A DNA stretch of 64,000 nt, taken from Paraherbaspirillum soli (GTDB taxonomy: Bacteria > Pseudomonadota > Gammaproteobacteria > Burkholderiales > Burkholderiaceae_D). Under the pieces are notes generated by a model. That model did not search any database and was not told where the DNA came from. It saw only the letters and a program-made list of their open reading frames with translations. Each line of letters starts with the position of its first letter. Positions within the stretch are counted from its first letter, which is position 1. Below, piece after piece: positions 7,747 to 16,030 of this stretch. Made by a program: the position numbers and the translations under genes. Location: the NCBI RefSeq assembly GCF_042654985.1, contig NZ_JBHSMT010000013.1, positions 1 to 64,000 on the forward strand. The letters run 5' to 3'.

Positions 7747-9436
7747 GCATCACCTCTTCCAACGTAGTTTCGCCGCGTGCCGCCCACTGCAAGGCAGTGT
7801 CGTGCAATGCTCTCAGGCCGGCCTGCGCGGCCCGCTCCTTCAGCACCGAAATCGGCGCTTTACCGGCGATCAGCTCGCGCAGCATATCGTCCAGTATCAA
7901 TACCTCGGCCACCGCCTTGCGCCCTTTGTAGCCGATGCCGCGGCAATGGCCGCAACCGCTTCCGGCTTTGAATATCCAGCCGTCGACCTGAGCCCGGCTC
8001 AAGCCTGCGGTCGCCAATTCGTCGTCGCTAGGCTCCACTTCCACCGCGCAATGCGGGCAGTTGATGCGCAACAGGCGCTGGGCCACGATGCCGTTCAGGG
8101 CCGCCGCAAAGCTGTAGGCATCCACCCCCATATGCAGGAAGCGTCCCAGCACATCGAATACGTTATTGGCATGCACCGTGGTGAACACCAGGTGGCCGGT
8201 CAGCGCCGCCTGCACCGCGATCTGCGCGGTTTCGTCATCGCGGATTTCGCCGACCATGATCTTGTCCGGATCGTGGCGCAGGATGGAACGCAAGCCGCGG
8301 GCAAAGGTCAGCCCCTTTTTTTCGTTGACCGGAATCTGCAATACCCGCGGCAGTCGGTATTCGACCGGGTCTTCGATCGTCACGATCTTGTCGCGGCCGG
8401 TATGGATCTCGGTAATCGCCGCGTACAGCGTGGTGGTCTTGCCGGACCCGGTCGGCCCGGTCACCAGCAACATGCCGTGCGGCTTGCTCGCCAGCTTGCG
8501 GATCGCCGCGATGGTATGGCCATCCAGCCCGAGATTGTCCAGCCGCAGCGCGCGCGCCTCTTCCGTCAGCGATTGCCGATCCAGCAAACGCAGCACCGCG
8601 TCCTCGCCGAAGATGTTCGGCATCACCGACACCCGGAAGTCGATCTCGCGATGATTGACCCGCACCTTGAAGCGGCCATCCTGCGGAATCCGGCGCTCGG
8701 CGATATCCAGCTCCGCCATCACCTTGATGCGCGAGATCACCTGCTCGGCCATATCCTGCCCCTGCACCTGGGTGATAGGCACCAGCGCGCCGTCGATCCG
8801 GTACAGCACATGCAGGCAGCCGGCGTCGCACTCCAGATGGATATCGCTGGCCTGCAATTTGAGCGCATCGTAGATGGTTGAATTGACCAGCCGCACCACC
8901 GGACTGGCATCGTCGCTGATACTCGCCAGCGTGATGACCGCCGCCACCTCTTCATCGTTGCGCCCGGCGCTGGCGCTGTCGAAGCCGTCCATCGCCCGCA
9001 ACTGTTGTTCCTGCTGCGCGAAATACGCCTGCAAATCATCCGGATGCACCAGCACCACTCGCGGCGTCCCCGCGTGCATGCCGTAGCGCCGCAAAGCCCA
9101 GTTCTCCACTGCGCCGTCGAACGGATCGCCCAGCACCAGATGCGGCGTGTCCGTCTCATCGCTGGCGATCAGGACGCCGCGCTGCGCGCATTCGGTATAC
9201 GGAATCCGTTCAAAGTCGGGGCGCAGCGCCTGCAACACCCGCATCGGCAGCACCGGATAACCGAACCGCGCGCCCAGCGCCTGCATCAATTCTTCGGCGT
9301 CCCAGCCGGTGAGCTGCTGCAAGCTGCGGATCAGCGCGGAGTCGTTTTGTGCGGATAGCAGGCGTGCCTGGTCGATCAGCGTTGTGGTCAGTGTCGGGCT
9401 TGCGCTATTGGTCGCTGCCGCGGCCATCTGCGTCAC
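7733..9436 (-). CDS. gspE: Secretion/pilus assembly ATPase GspE/PilB/MshE type
   Basis: A roughly 567-residue hexameric motor ATPase. An N-terminal MshEN/GspE_N-like domain is followed by the catalytic core: Walker A GPTGSGKTTTLYA (about residue 325), an Asp box, Walker B in IMVGEIRDDETA, and the His box with TGHLVFTTVHANN. A four-Cys zinc motif follows (CPHC and CGHC, about 460-490), typical of GspE/PilB and absent from PilT. The start is uncertain: GTG at 9436 has an upstream AAGG at suitable spacing, while ATG at 9427 is the nearest alternative. Between it and the preceding gene lies the MITE-like element at 9534-9675. Confidence 0.93.
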   Translation of the reverse strand: MTQMAAAATNSASPTLTTTLIDQARLLSAQNDSALIRSLQQLTGWDAEELMQALGARFGYPVLPMRVLQALRPDFERIPYTECAQRGVLIASDETDTPHLVLGDPFDGAVENWALRRYGMHAGTPRVVLVHPDDLQAYFAQQEQQLRAMDGFDSASAGRNDEEVAAVITLASISDDASPVVRLVNSTIYDALKLQASDIHLECDAGCLHVLYRIDGALVPITQVQGQDMAEQVISRIKVMAELDIAERRIPQDGRFKVRVNHREIDFRVSVMPNIFGEDAVLRLLDRQSLTEEARALRLDNLGLDGHTIAAIRKLASKPHGMLLVTGPTGSGKTTTLYAAITEIHTGRDKIVTIEDPVEYRLPRVLQIPVNEKKGLTFARGLRSILRHDPDKIMVGEIRDDETAQIAVQAALTGHLVFTTVHANNVFDVLGRFLHMGVDAYSFAAALNGIVAQRLLRINCPHCAVEVEPSDDELATAGLSRAQVDGWIFKAGSGCGHCRGIGYKGRKAVAEVLILDDMLRELIAGKAPISVLKERAAQAGLRALHDTALQWAARGETTLEEVMRVAG

Positions 9437-9533
9437 GCAGCCACCTTGTTCTTGCGGATGATGTTTTGTCCTGTCCTGCCGGGTTGCCCAACGCATTGTT
9501 GTGTAGTATTCATTGCCAACCGATTCATCTATC

Positions 9534-9675
9534 GGGCACCTCTAAAAACCTACTGCAGAGTTTGGCAAACTCGCCAATCTCGGGGCTGCGATGCTCACCC
9601 GCTCCATTCGGCTGCAAGTGTTGCAACTTAGTCGCCCCAACCTTGGGCCGCTCGCTACGGTTTTTAGAGGCGCCC
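9534..9675. repeat. MITE-like element with 17-bp terminal inverted repeats
   Basis: GGGCACCTCTAAAAACC (9534-9550) and GGTTTTTAGAGGCGCCC (9659-9675) are inverted repeats matching at 16 of 17 positions. They enclose about 108 bases with no credible reading frame. It sits inside the secretion cluster between gspE and the Sel1 gene. The left end, with the following TACTGC, recurs at 63209-63236, which suggests a dispersed family. I see no flanking target-site duplication with certainty. Confidence 0.65.
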
Positions 9676-9720
9676 TATTGTTTCTTAATATTTCTTTGCG
9701 CTTGATTCAATCGGCAATGC

Positions 9721-10179
9721 TCAGGGTTGAGATTTGGCGAGCATGGCAATCGCTTCTTTGCTGCCACCCTTGGCGGCCAATTGCAGCCATTTCTTACTCT
9801 CGACAGGATCGACTTTCACGCCTTCTTCGCCATACGCATAGGATTTGGCAATGCTCAACTCGTGCGGCGCAGCCGGGTCCTCGCCCGGCTCGACCAGCAG
9901 CGGCCCGATCGAGCCGCAACGCCGAAACCAGTAAATCGCATCGGCATCATTTTTAGCGACGCCATTGACGCCATAGGCGTAGATCGAGCCAACGATCATC
10001 TGGGCGGTCTTGTCGCCAAGATAAGCGAGCGGCTTCAGTTTTTCCAGCGCAGTGGCGCTTTGCCCCGCCTTATACGCCTGCACGCCGGCTTCCATCTGGT
10101 AATTACGCAATACGTACAAGCCCGCGCCGATGGCGGCTAGTACTGCAACAAACAAGGCCAGGGTTAATAATTTTTTCAT
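9721..10179 (-). CDS. Sel1-repeat exported/anchored protein
   Basis: A 152-residue protein with an N-terminal transmembrane or signal segment (LLTLALFVAVLAAIGAGLYVL) and Sel1-like TPR repeats: AYKAGQSATALEKLKPLAYLG, GDKTAQMIVGSIYAYG, and SYAYGEEGVKVDPVESKKWL with LAAKGG. Such repeats mediate protein contacts, here probably in the periplasm. It lies within the secretion cluster between gspF and gspE on the same strand, so a role as an accessory or assembly factor is plausible but unproven. Confidence 0.8.
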   Translation of the reverse strand: MKKLLTLALFVAVLAAIGAGLYVLRNYQMEAGVQAYKAGQSATALEKLKPLAYLGDKTAQMIVGSIYAYGVNGVAKNDADAIYWFRRCGSIGPLLVEPGEDPAAPHELSIAKSYAYGEEGVKVDPVESKKWLQLAAKGGSKEAIAMLAKSQP

Positions 10180-10246
10180 ACCGTTACTTTCAAAATATTG
10201 TTTCTAATTTCTATCTTCTTGACTCAGGATTTATGTGAGCCTTGGC

Positions 10247-11509
10247 TCACTCCAGACTCCCAGCCAAATCAAAAATCGGCATATACATCAACACCACCAC
10301 AGTCCCGATCACCAGCCCGATCACCGTCATCAGGATCGGCTCCAGCAGGCGCGAAGCCCAGTCGACCCAGCGGGCGAAATCTTCATCCTGGAAGCGTGCG
10401 GTGCGTTCCAGCATTTCGGCCAATTGGCCTGAGCGCTCGCCGACCTTGATCAACGATTCGGCCACCGGGCTGGCCAGCCCCGCCGCCAGCAGCGCGGTCG
10501 ACAGGCTCTGTCCCTGTTCGACCGCCAAGCGGCTTTGTGCCAGTTTGCTCTGCTGTTCGGCACTGAGCAAGCCGGTGACCATGCCCATCGCGCGCGACAA
10601 GGCGATGCCGGCGGCCAATAGCAGGCTGACGGCGCGGTAGAAACGGGCCAGGCGGAATTCGTTTGCCTTGGCGGCCAGCCACGGCAGGCGCAGCACTTGA
10701 TTGAGCATCCGGGCGCGGCCCTCGGGCCGGCTGATCCACCAGCCGAGCACGGTGAACACGCTGAGCAGAGCGCCCAATGCGAGTTGCCAATTGTTGTAAA
10801 TGCTCTTGCCGAAGGTCAGCAAGATGCGCGACAGGAACGGGATTTCTCGGCCCGAGGATTCGTACACGGCGCTGAATCTCGGCACCACATAACCGAGCAG
10901 GAACAAGGTGACGAAACCGCCGACCACCAGCAGCATCACCGGATAAATCGCGGCTGAAATCAGCTTCTTCTGGATCACGTCGAATTGCGACTGGTAAGCG
11001 ATATAGCGCGCCAGCGATTGCGGCAAGTCGCCGGTGCGCTCCGAGGCGCGCACGATGGCGACATACACTTCGGGAAAATGTTGCGGCGCCAATGCCAGCA
11101 CATCGGAAAAACTGCGGCCTTCGCGCAGCGTTTGCAGCAAGTCGCCCAATACCGCACGCACCGCTGGTTGCCGCTCCTTGTTGTGCAAGGTGGTCAGCGC
11201 CTCGGTCAGGTTCAGACCGGCGTCGAGCAAGGCCAGCAGTTCCTGGCTGAACAGCAGCAGCGGAAAGCGTGTCTTGGCGCCTGAGTCCGACGCGCTCGCG
11301 CCGGCAGCGGCGGATTCGATCGCCAGCACCCGCAGGCCGCGCGCGACGGTTCTGCGGATCGCCTCGGCTTCGGTGATGTCGGTGAATTCAAGAGTCTGGG
11401 CGCGACCGTCCACGCCCTGCACTTGCAGGCGCAGGCGGGTGGTCGACGTATTGACGGCGGGTGCCGGGACTGGAGCCTCAGCGAGCCTGGATTGATCCGA
11501 ACGTGACAT
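10247..11509 (-). CDS. gspF: Type II secretion inner-membrane platform protein GspF
   Basis: A 420-residue polytopic protein of the GspF/PilC family that anchors the ATPase to the pseudopilus base. It has an N-terminal cytoplasmic segment (TEAEAIRRTVARGLRVLAIE) and two homologous T2SSF domains. The first holds LLALLDAGLNLTEALTTL and FPEVYVAIVRASERTG; the second holds AVSLLLAAGIALSRAM and PVAESLIKVGERSGQLAEML. Three to four hydrophobic segments are evident, the last near residues 393-410 (PILMTVIGLVIGTVVVLMYM). It follows gspG in the same direction. Confidence 0.95.
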   Translation of the reverse strand: MSRSDQSRLAEAPVPAPAVNTSTTRLRLQVQGVDGRAQTLEFTDITEAEAIRRTVARGLRVLAIESAAAGASASDSGAKTRFPLLLFSQELLALLDAGLNLTEALTTLHNKERQPAVRAVLGDLLQTLREGRSFSDVLALAPQHFPEVYVAIVRASERTGDLPQSLARYIAYQSQFDVIQKKLISAAIYPVMLLVVGGFVTLFLLGYVVPRFSAVYESSGREIPFLSRILLTFGKSIYNNWQLALGALLSVFTVLGWWISRPEGRARMLNQVLRLPWLAAKANEFRLARFYRAVSLLLAAGIALSRAMGMVTGLLSAEQQSKLAQSRLAVEQGQSLSTALLAAGLASPVAESLIKVGERSGQLAEMLERTARFQDEDFARWVDWASRLLEPILMTVIGLVIGTVVVLMYMPIFDLAGSLE

Positions 11510-11547
11510 GCAGCTATCGCCTCTGCTTCGGTTTTAAGGCGACCTTA

Positions 11548-11979
11548 TTAGCGATACGACACATCGGCATCATCTCCCTCGCCACCCGGCTGCCCATCCT
11601 TCGCATACGACATCAAATCGAAGTCGCCGCCCTGTCCCGGCGAGCGGTAGATATACGGCTTGCCCCAAGGATCGGGCGGCACTGCTTTTTGCAGGTAAGG
11701 ACCGTTCCACTTGGTCTCATCGTTGGGTTTGACCACCAGCGCGTTCAAGCCTTGCTCGGTAGTCGGATAGTGGCCGGTATCCAGGCGGTAGGTATCCAAC
11801 GCCTTGCCCAGCCCCTCGATCTGGGCCTTGGCCGTGCCGCGCTCGGATTTGCCGAGTTGCGCAAAATAGCGCGGCCCGACATAAGCCGCCAGCAAGCCGA
11901 TGATGACGATCACCACCAGCAATTCCAGCAAGGTGAAACCGCTTACTGTTTGATTATTGCGTTGTTTGTTGCGATTCAT
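11548..11979 (-). CDS. gspG: Major pseudopilin GspG
   Basis: A 143-residue major pseudopilin. The leader ends in SG|FTLLELLVVIVIIGLLAAYV with Glu at +5. The body carries the GspG hallmarks: LDTYRLDTGHYPTTEQGL, WNGPYLQKAVPPDPWGKPY and the C-terminal GGDFDLMSYAKDGQPGGEG loop, where GspG coordinates calcium. It is the canonical family length and is first in the minus-strand cluster, about 40 bases before gspF. The start at 11979 (MNRNKQRNN) gives a normal leader length. An upstream in-frame ATG at 12000 is possible but less typical. Confidence 0.95.
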   Translation of the reverse strand: MNRNKQRNNQTVSGFTLLELLVVIVIIGLLAAYVGPRYFAQLGKSERGTAKAQIEGLGKALDTYRLDTGHYPTTEQGLNALVVKPNDETKWNGPYLQKAVPPDPWGKPYIYRSPGQGGDFDLMSYAKDGQPGGEGDDADVSYR

Positions 11980-12302
11980 TTTTGCACCGTCACATTCCAT
12001 TTAAAATCCATGCCTAGCGTCCAGAGTTACTAAATCGTCAGGATAGGAATCGAGGACGCAGGAAATTCGGCGGCGCAAAGGCGGACTGGCGCACCGCGCA
12101 GCGGCGGTAGCGTGATTTGACTGAAAAACAAGGATTCCCCCTTGGGAAACGAAACTTAACGACGCTTAGTTACTTTGCGTAACTTTATCCCGCGCATTAT
12201 CTGTTTTTCAATGCGCGAAAGCAACTTCTTTCTTAGGAGAATCGGGGTAGTACAAGGCTTGAGTTGAATGCGATGAGCTGATATTTCCAGAGTCGCAGGA
12301 TG

Positions 12303-12476
12303 GTAGGGCGGAAAAGCGCAGCCCTTGCAGGGCGCGTATCCGCTTGCAAGCGGATACCGTTACGCAGGCCGATGGCATGCCATCCGAAACCCCTGCTTCA
12401 CCCTTCCGCCGCTTCGAATGCGTCTAGCGCAGGTGGCGCATCCAGCGGCGGATAACGCTGCGCTCATCCGCCCTAC
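12303..12476. repeat. REP-like palindromic repeat, copy 1 (divergent)
   Basis: It starts GTAGGGCGGAAAAGCGCAG and ends with GCGCTCATCCGCCCTAC, which are imperfect inverted repeats. At 174 bases it is longer than the three other copies in the window (34836, 40668 and 50633). The right arm, containing GGCGGATAACGCTGCGCTC, is nearly identical to theirs. Confidence 0.8.
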
Positions 12477-12500
12477 TTCTTTCGATTTTTGGGTGAACGT

Positions 12501-12528
12501 AAAAAAGCGCACCGAGGTGCGCTTTTTT
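12501..12528. terminator. Bidirectional rho-independent terminator after ppa
   Basis: GCGCACC, a three-base loop GAG, then GGTGCGC, flanked by A6 on the left and T6 on the right, so it can act in both directions. It lies 15 bases past the ppa stop. Confidence 0.9.
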
Positions 12529-12543
12529 CTTGAGCTGAATTGC

Positions 12544-13083
12544 TTACGCTTCCAGCGACTTCTTGTATGCCTCGACGCCGGACAAGATTTCCTGGCGAGC
12601 TTCATCGGGACCGGACCAGCCGTCGATCTTGACCCATTTGCCCTTTTCCAGATCCTTGTAGTGCTCGAAGAAATGCTGAATCTGCTTCAGGCGCAGTTCA
12701 TTCATGTCTTCCGGCTTTTGCCAGTGGGTGTAGATGCTCAACACCTTATCGACCGGCACCGCGAGCAGTTTGGCATCCTGGCCGGCTTCGTCCGACATTT
12801 TCAGCACGCCGATTGGACGGCAACGCACGACGACGCCTGGAAACAGCGGGAACGGCGTGATCACCAGCACGTCGACCGGATCGCCATCCGGCGACAGGGT
12901 TTGCGGAATGTAACCGTAGTTGCACGGATAGTGCATCGCGGTACCCATGAAGCGGTCAACAAAAATCGCGCCGGATTCCTTGTCGACTTCATACTTGATC
13001 GGATCGGCATTCATCGGGATTTCGATGATGACATTGAAATCGTTTGGCAAATCGCGCCCGGCCGGTACGTTATTCAGACTCAT
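12544..13083 (-). CDS. ppa: Inorganic pyrophosphatase
   Basis: A 179-residue family I soluble pyrophosphatase that hydrolyses PPi to two phosphates in the cytoplasm and drives biosynthetic reactions. The metal-binding signature is visible (SPDGDPVDVLVITP, with the D-x-D-P-x-D core), as are KYEVDKESGAIFVDR and the conserved YPCNYGYIPQT. Length and sequence are canonical. The start MSLNNVPAGRD at 13083 is preferred because the 34 residues upstream in the open frame are unlike the family. It has its own terminator. A -10-like TATAAT lies upstream. Confidence 0.97.
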   Translation of the reverse strand: MSLNNVPAGRDLPNDFNVIIEIPMNADPIKYEVDKESGAIFVDRFMGTAMHYPCNYGYIPQTLSPDGDPVDVLVITPFPLFPGVVVRCRPIGVLKMSDEAGQDAKLLAVPVDKVLSIYTHWQKPEDMNELRLKQIQHFFEHYKDLEKGKWVKIDGWSGPDEARQEILSGVEAYKKSLEA

Positions 13084-13147
13084 GGTGTGCTCTCGTCGGT
13101 AATAAAAAATACAGAAAATCTGTTGTTCAAAAATGTTATAGCGCGAA

Positions 13148-13153
13148 ATTATA
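13148..13153 (-). promoter_or_regulatory. Possible -10 box of ppa promoter
   Basis: The minus strand reads TATAAT, a perfect -10 hexamer, about 65 bases upstream of the ppa start. No good -35 is seen at 16-18 bases, so this is a moderate call. Confidence 0.45.
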
Positions 13154-13286
13154 ACGGGTCTGGGCCGCATCATGCGGCGCAACATTTATTTTGATGTTTG
13201 ATTGCAAAGACGCAACTCTATAGTTGCTATTCATACCGCTTCATCCACGACCTCGCCGTCGTTGTGAATACAGGTGACAAGCGATC

Positions 13287-13302
13287 TGTGCGTTAGCGAA
13301 CC
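13287..13302 (+). promoter_or_regulatory. Dyad operator site a (TGTGC-N6-GAACC)
   Basis: TGTGCGTTAGCGAACC, a member of the recurring 16-bp dyad family of this region. It lies 60 bases upstream of the PRC-barrel gene. The nearest -10-like hexamer (TATCAT, 13321-13326) is 29 bp centre-to-centre, not the 32 seen at other copies. Confidence 0.55.
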
Positions 13303-13361
13303 GACTGCATTTGATTTTCATATCATCCTGAAGCCTCGATTTCATCACGAGGAGATTCAAA

Positions 13362-13754
13362 ATGTCATACGAAGAACGCGACACCTACGGCATCTATAAA
13401 AAGAATCCGCATAAGGGGCCAGGCCCAGAATTAATGGGCGCCAATACCTTGATTGGGAACAAAGTACATAACACGCAAGATGAGCACCTGGGCGACATCA
13501 AGGAAATCATGCTCGATATGCGCACCGGCACGGTCGCGTATGCGGTGCTTTCTTTCGGCGGCGTCTTCAGCATCGGCGAAAAACTGTTTGCAGTACCTTG
13601 GAGTGCCTTGAAGCTCGACACCCTGAATAAGCGTTTTGTGGTTAACGTCGAAAAAGAGCGCTTCAAAAATGCGCCCGGCTTCGATTCCGACAACTGGCCC
13701 AATATGGCCGACCAGTCATGGGTCGATGCCATTCGCACTTATTACGGCGCTTGA
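13362..13754 (+). CDS. PRC-barrel domain protein
   Basis: A 130-residue cytoplasmic protein with a PRC-barrel domain. The segment ANTLIGNKVHNTQDEHLGDI begins the fold, followed by KEIMLDMRTGTVAYAVLSFGG and the KLFAVPWSALKLD signature typical of stress-related PRC-barrel proteins. It is preceded by an AGGAG ribosome binding site and by dyad site a. Its neighbours are other small stress or envelope genes. The family is known for roles in RNA processing and photosynthetic reaction centres, but the role of stand-alone stress versions is unclear. The tail MADQSWVDAIRTYYGA is typical of this subgroup. Confidence 0.88.
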   Translation: MSYEERDTYGIYKKNPHKGPGPELMGANTLIGNKVHNTQDEHLGDIKEIMLDMRTGTVAYAVLSFGGVFSIGEKLFAVPWSALKLDTLNKRFVVNVEKERFKNAPGFDSDNWPNMADQSWVDAIRTYYGA

Positions 13755-13890
13755 TCTGATTGACTCGGACCTGTTGCGGCGCCATGCCGCTGGCCCGGAT
13801 GGCCGGCGGCATCGATGCATGAAACGTCATCCATCCACACAGTGGCAGCGACCGGCTGCGCGCCGGCCCGCTACCCGCTGCTTGCCGGTT

Positions 13891-14139
13891 TCAGCTATCC
13901 GGTTTTTTACTTCTCTGTCCTATCATCGAAATGGCCAGCGTGCGCGCCTCCGCCTCCGCTGCCTGTTCACTTGGAAATACGGATTCAAGCGCAACCCGTT
14001 GCGACGGAAAAATATCGTTCCTATGCATCGGATTGGAAGAAGGACCATAAATCGCCAGCATGGCGACCCAGTTGTCGCTGTCGGGTAACTGAAGTCCGGA
14101 ATACTCGATTTCATATTCGCCAATTGTTTCAGATTGCAT
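13891..14139 (-). CDS. Hypothetical protein, 82 aa
   Basis: A small soluble protein beginning MQSETIGEYEIEYSGLQLP. It contains NWVAMLAIYGPSSNPMH and a helical segment VFPSEQAAEAEARTLAIS. I do not recognise the family. The layout (short beta strands, then an Ala/Glu helix) suggests a compact alpha/beta fold. The start at 14139 is chosen because a dyad (14210-14225) and a -10-like TACAAC (14183-14188) lie upstream on this strand, leaving a leader of about 40 bases. It belongs to the stress region and probably shares its control. Confidence 0.6.
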   Translation of the reverse strand: MQSETIGEYEIEYSGLQLPDSDNWVAMLAIYGPSSNPMHRNDIFPSQRVALESVFPSEQAAEAEARTLAISMIGQRSKKPDS

Positions 14140-14182
14140 TGCAGCCTCCAAACAGTTCAGCTCAAAACCCAATGATGACATT

Positions 14183-14225
14183 GTTGTAGATGGAAAAATG
14201 CAGCGCATCTGTACGGTATCGAACT
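14183..14225 (-). promoter_or_regulatory. Dyad operator site h with -10 box
   Basis: On the minus strand the dyad is AGTTC-N6-GTACA (14210-14225, degenerate). A -10-like TACAAC (14183-14188) lies exactly 32 bp away centre to centre. It faces the 82-residue hypothetical gene. This is the weakest sequence match of the set but it has the right geometry. Confidence 0.4.
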
Positions 14226-14307
14226 GTGGATGGTTTCTTTTAGAAAATGCGGTTTTGCGACTTCCCTTTGCAATCCCGCCAGCGGGGTTCCACCGGCAAC
14301 CGATCTT

Positions 14308-14350
14308 GGTGCGTCAGCGTACAGACTTTGCGACTTTCGCTGACTATTGT
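14308..14350 (+). promoter_or_regulatory. Dyad operator site b with -10 box
   Basis: GGTGCGTCAGCGTACA (14308-14323), with a -10-like TATTGT (14345-14350) exactly 32 bp away centre to centre. It lies upstream of the DUF3309 gene at 14427. Confidence 0.6.
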
Positions 14351-14426
14351 GGTCTAAAGGCGGTCGGCGAAGGCGCCGGCCCCTCTTGCGCGGACCAATT
14401 TCTCATCCATTTTCCAGGAGTAAACC

Positions 14427-14579
14427 ATGGGCACCCTGTTATTGATCATCCTGATCCTCGCCGTCATCGGCGTCTTGCCGACCTGGCCGCACAGCCGCAG
14501 CTGGGGCTATGCCCCTAGCGGTGTCGTGGGTCTGATCGTCATCGTCCTGATTGTCCTGTTGCTGGCCGGGCGGCTGTAA
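14427..14579 (+). CDS. DUF3309 small membrane protein
   Basis: A 50-residue protein, MGTLLLIILILAVIGVLPTW at the N terminus, then HSRSWGYAPSG and a second hydrophobic segment ending LLLAGRL. Two membrane helices joined by a short WGYAPSG loop are diagnostic of the DUF3309 family, small membrane proteins often found among stress-response genes. A CAGGAG ribosome binding site lies just upstream. Dyad site b with a matched -10 box lies about 100 bases upstream. The function is unknown. Confidence 0.88.
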   Translation: MGTLLLIILILAVIGVLPTWPHSRSWGYAPSGVVGLIVIVLIVLLLAGRL

Positions 14580-14659
14580 TTTCACGTCCACCTCCGTCGA
14601 AGCGTGGTGCGATGCGTCATCCGCTTGAATATTCCAAGCCCGGATTCAACCGGAATGGA

Positions 14660-15568
14660 ATGGCAATGCATAAGCGCGTTTGGTCAAGTGCTTTGAGTTG
14701 CTTGAGGTGGCTGCTGTTGATCTGCGCCGCAGCTGCCGCCGGCGTCGCGCTAGCGGAGTCCGATCCCGGTGCGACACTGCACGCTAAATATGCGTCGCTG
14801 GAAGAACAACTGCAGCGGAATCAGTTCGGGCGGCCGCTGGTTCTCGATTCCGTTGAAACGCCGAATCGCTTGAAGGGCGACATCTACGCGATTGTCGAAT
14901 ACCCGTTGGATGCGGTGAACACCGGCCTGAACAATCCGGATCATTGGTGCGACGTGATGCTGCTGCATATCAATACCAAATATTGTCACGCACTGGCGCA
15001 GCCGGCAGGCGCCATCCTGAGGGTCAATATCGGCAAGAAGACGCCCGAAGAATTGGCCGATACAGAACGAATCGAATTCAATTACAGCGTCGCCGCCGCG
15101 ACCTCGGAATATGTGCAAATCAGGCTCAATGCAAAAGACGGGCCGCTGGGCACCAGCGACTACCATATACAACTGGAGACGATGGCGCTGCCGAACGCCA
15201 AAACGTTTTTGCACCTGACGTATTCTTACGCGATGAATTTTTCTGCGCGGCTGGCCATGCAAACCTATCTTGGAACTATTGGCAGCAGCAAGGTCGGATT
15301 CACCGTGATCGGCAAACGAGCCGATGGCCAGCCGAACTATGTCGGCGGGGTGCGCGGCATGGTGGAACGCAACACGATGCGTTATTTCCTCGCCATCGAT
15401 AGCTTTTTAGGGGCCGCCAGCGCAGCGCCGGCGGCGCAGTTTGAAAAACGTTTGCAAGACTGGTTTACGGCGGTCGAGCGGTATCCGCGGCAGTTGCACG
15501 AGATGGACCGGGAGCAGTATTTGCAGATGAAGCGTGCCGAGTACTTGCGACAGCAAACCGAGCGCTGA
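14660..15568 (+). CDS. Exported protein of unknown function, 302 aa
   Basis: It carries a signal peptide (HKRVWSSALSCLRWLLLICA, cleavage near ALAES). The mature part has a start-like or SRPBCC-like pattern (RLKGDIYAIVEYPLDAVNTG, HWCDVMLLHINTKYC with two Cys that may pair) and a long region of beta strands (LHLTYSYAMNFSARLAMQTY). The C terminus is helical and charged. The start is taken at the ATG at 14660, preceded by GGAA. A start at 14666 is equally possible. No enzymatic motif is visible. It follows DUF3309 on the same strand after 80 bases. Confidence 0.7.
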   Translation: MAMHKRVWSSALSCLRWLLLICAAAAAGVALAESDPGATLHAKYASLEEQLQRNQFGRPLVLDSVETPNRLKGDIYAIVEYPLDAVNTGLNNPDHWCDVMLLHINTKYCHALAQPAGAILRVNIGKKTPEELADTERIEFNYSVAAATSEYVQIRLNAKDGPLGTSDYHIQLETMALPNAKTFLHLTYSYAMNFSARLAMQTYLGTIGSSKVGFTVIGKRADGQPNYVGGVRGMVERNTMRYFLAIDSFLGAASAAPAAQFEKRLQDWFTAVERYPRQLHEMDREQYLQMKRAEYLRQQTER

Positions 15569-15633
15569 CATGGGTTGCCGCACTGTATTCATGTGACTGT
15601 AGGTTACGCTTGGCCAACCTATGCAGCGACTGA

Positions 15634-15936
15634 TTATTTGCGCGCCAGGATCACGCCCACCAACAGTCCTACACCGGCCGCCGTCGCGATCGCGCGCCAG
15701 GGATTTTCTTTCACATAGTCGTCGGCCGACACCGCCATTTCCTTGCCGGCGTCAAGCACGCTGGTTTGCGCTTCCTGGGCCTTGGCCAGTGCCGTATCCA
15801 GCAAACGCATGGCGCGGTTGCGTACTTCCTCTGCTTTTTCGCCCGGCAACGCAGCCGCCGCTTGAAGCAGCGTTTGCGCATCCTTGATCAGCGTCTTTAT
15901 GTCATTGCTGATCAGTTTCAGATTTGATTCCAACAC
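15634..15936 (-). CDS. DUF883 (ElaB/YqjD-like) membrane-anchored protein
   Basis: A 100-residue protein: an amphipathic helical body (LKLISNDIKTLIKDAQTLLQ, then a heptad-like Ala/Glu region), the DUF883 signature DDYVKENPWRAIATAAGVG and a C-terminal transmembrane helix ending GVILARK. E. coli ElaB and YqjD anchor to the inner membrane by this tail and YqjD binds ribosomes. The start is a GTG at 15936, because GAGGAG lies six bases before it. It is third in a probable minus-strand unit after two DUF4398 lipoprotein genes. Confidence 0.9.
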   Translation of the reverse strand: MLESNLKLISNDIKTLIKDAQTLLQAAAALPGEKAEEVRNRAMRLLDTALAKAQEAQTSVLDAGKEMAVSADDYVKENPWRAIATAAGVGLLVGVILARK

Positions 15937-16030
15937 GATGAACTCCTCAATATCAATATTTAACAGATATGAATGCACCGCCTCGGGCCGGTCCTGCGGC
16001 CGGACCTGGCGGGCACGCTATCGCCTTTTA

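Larger units (their letters stand above)
11980..12543. other. Intergenic region between gspG and ppa
   Basis: About 560 bases without a credible gene. It should contain the promoter of the secretion cluster, although I could not pick a convincing -35/-10 pair. The right half holds the REP-like element at 12303-12476 and the ppa terminator at 12501-12528. Confidence 0.6.
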
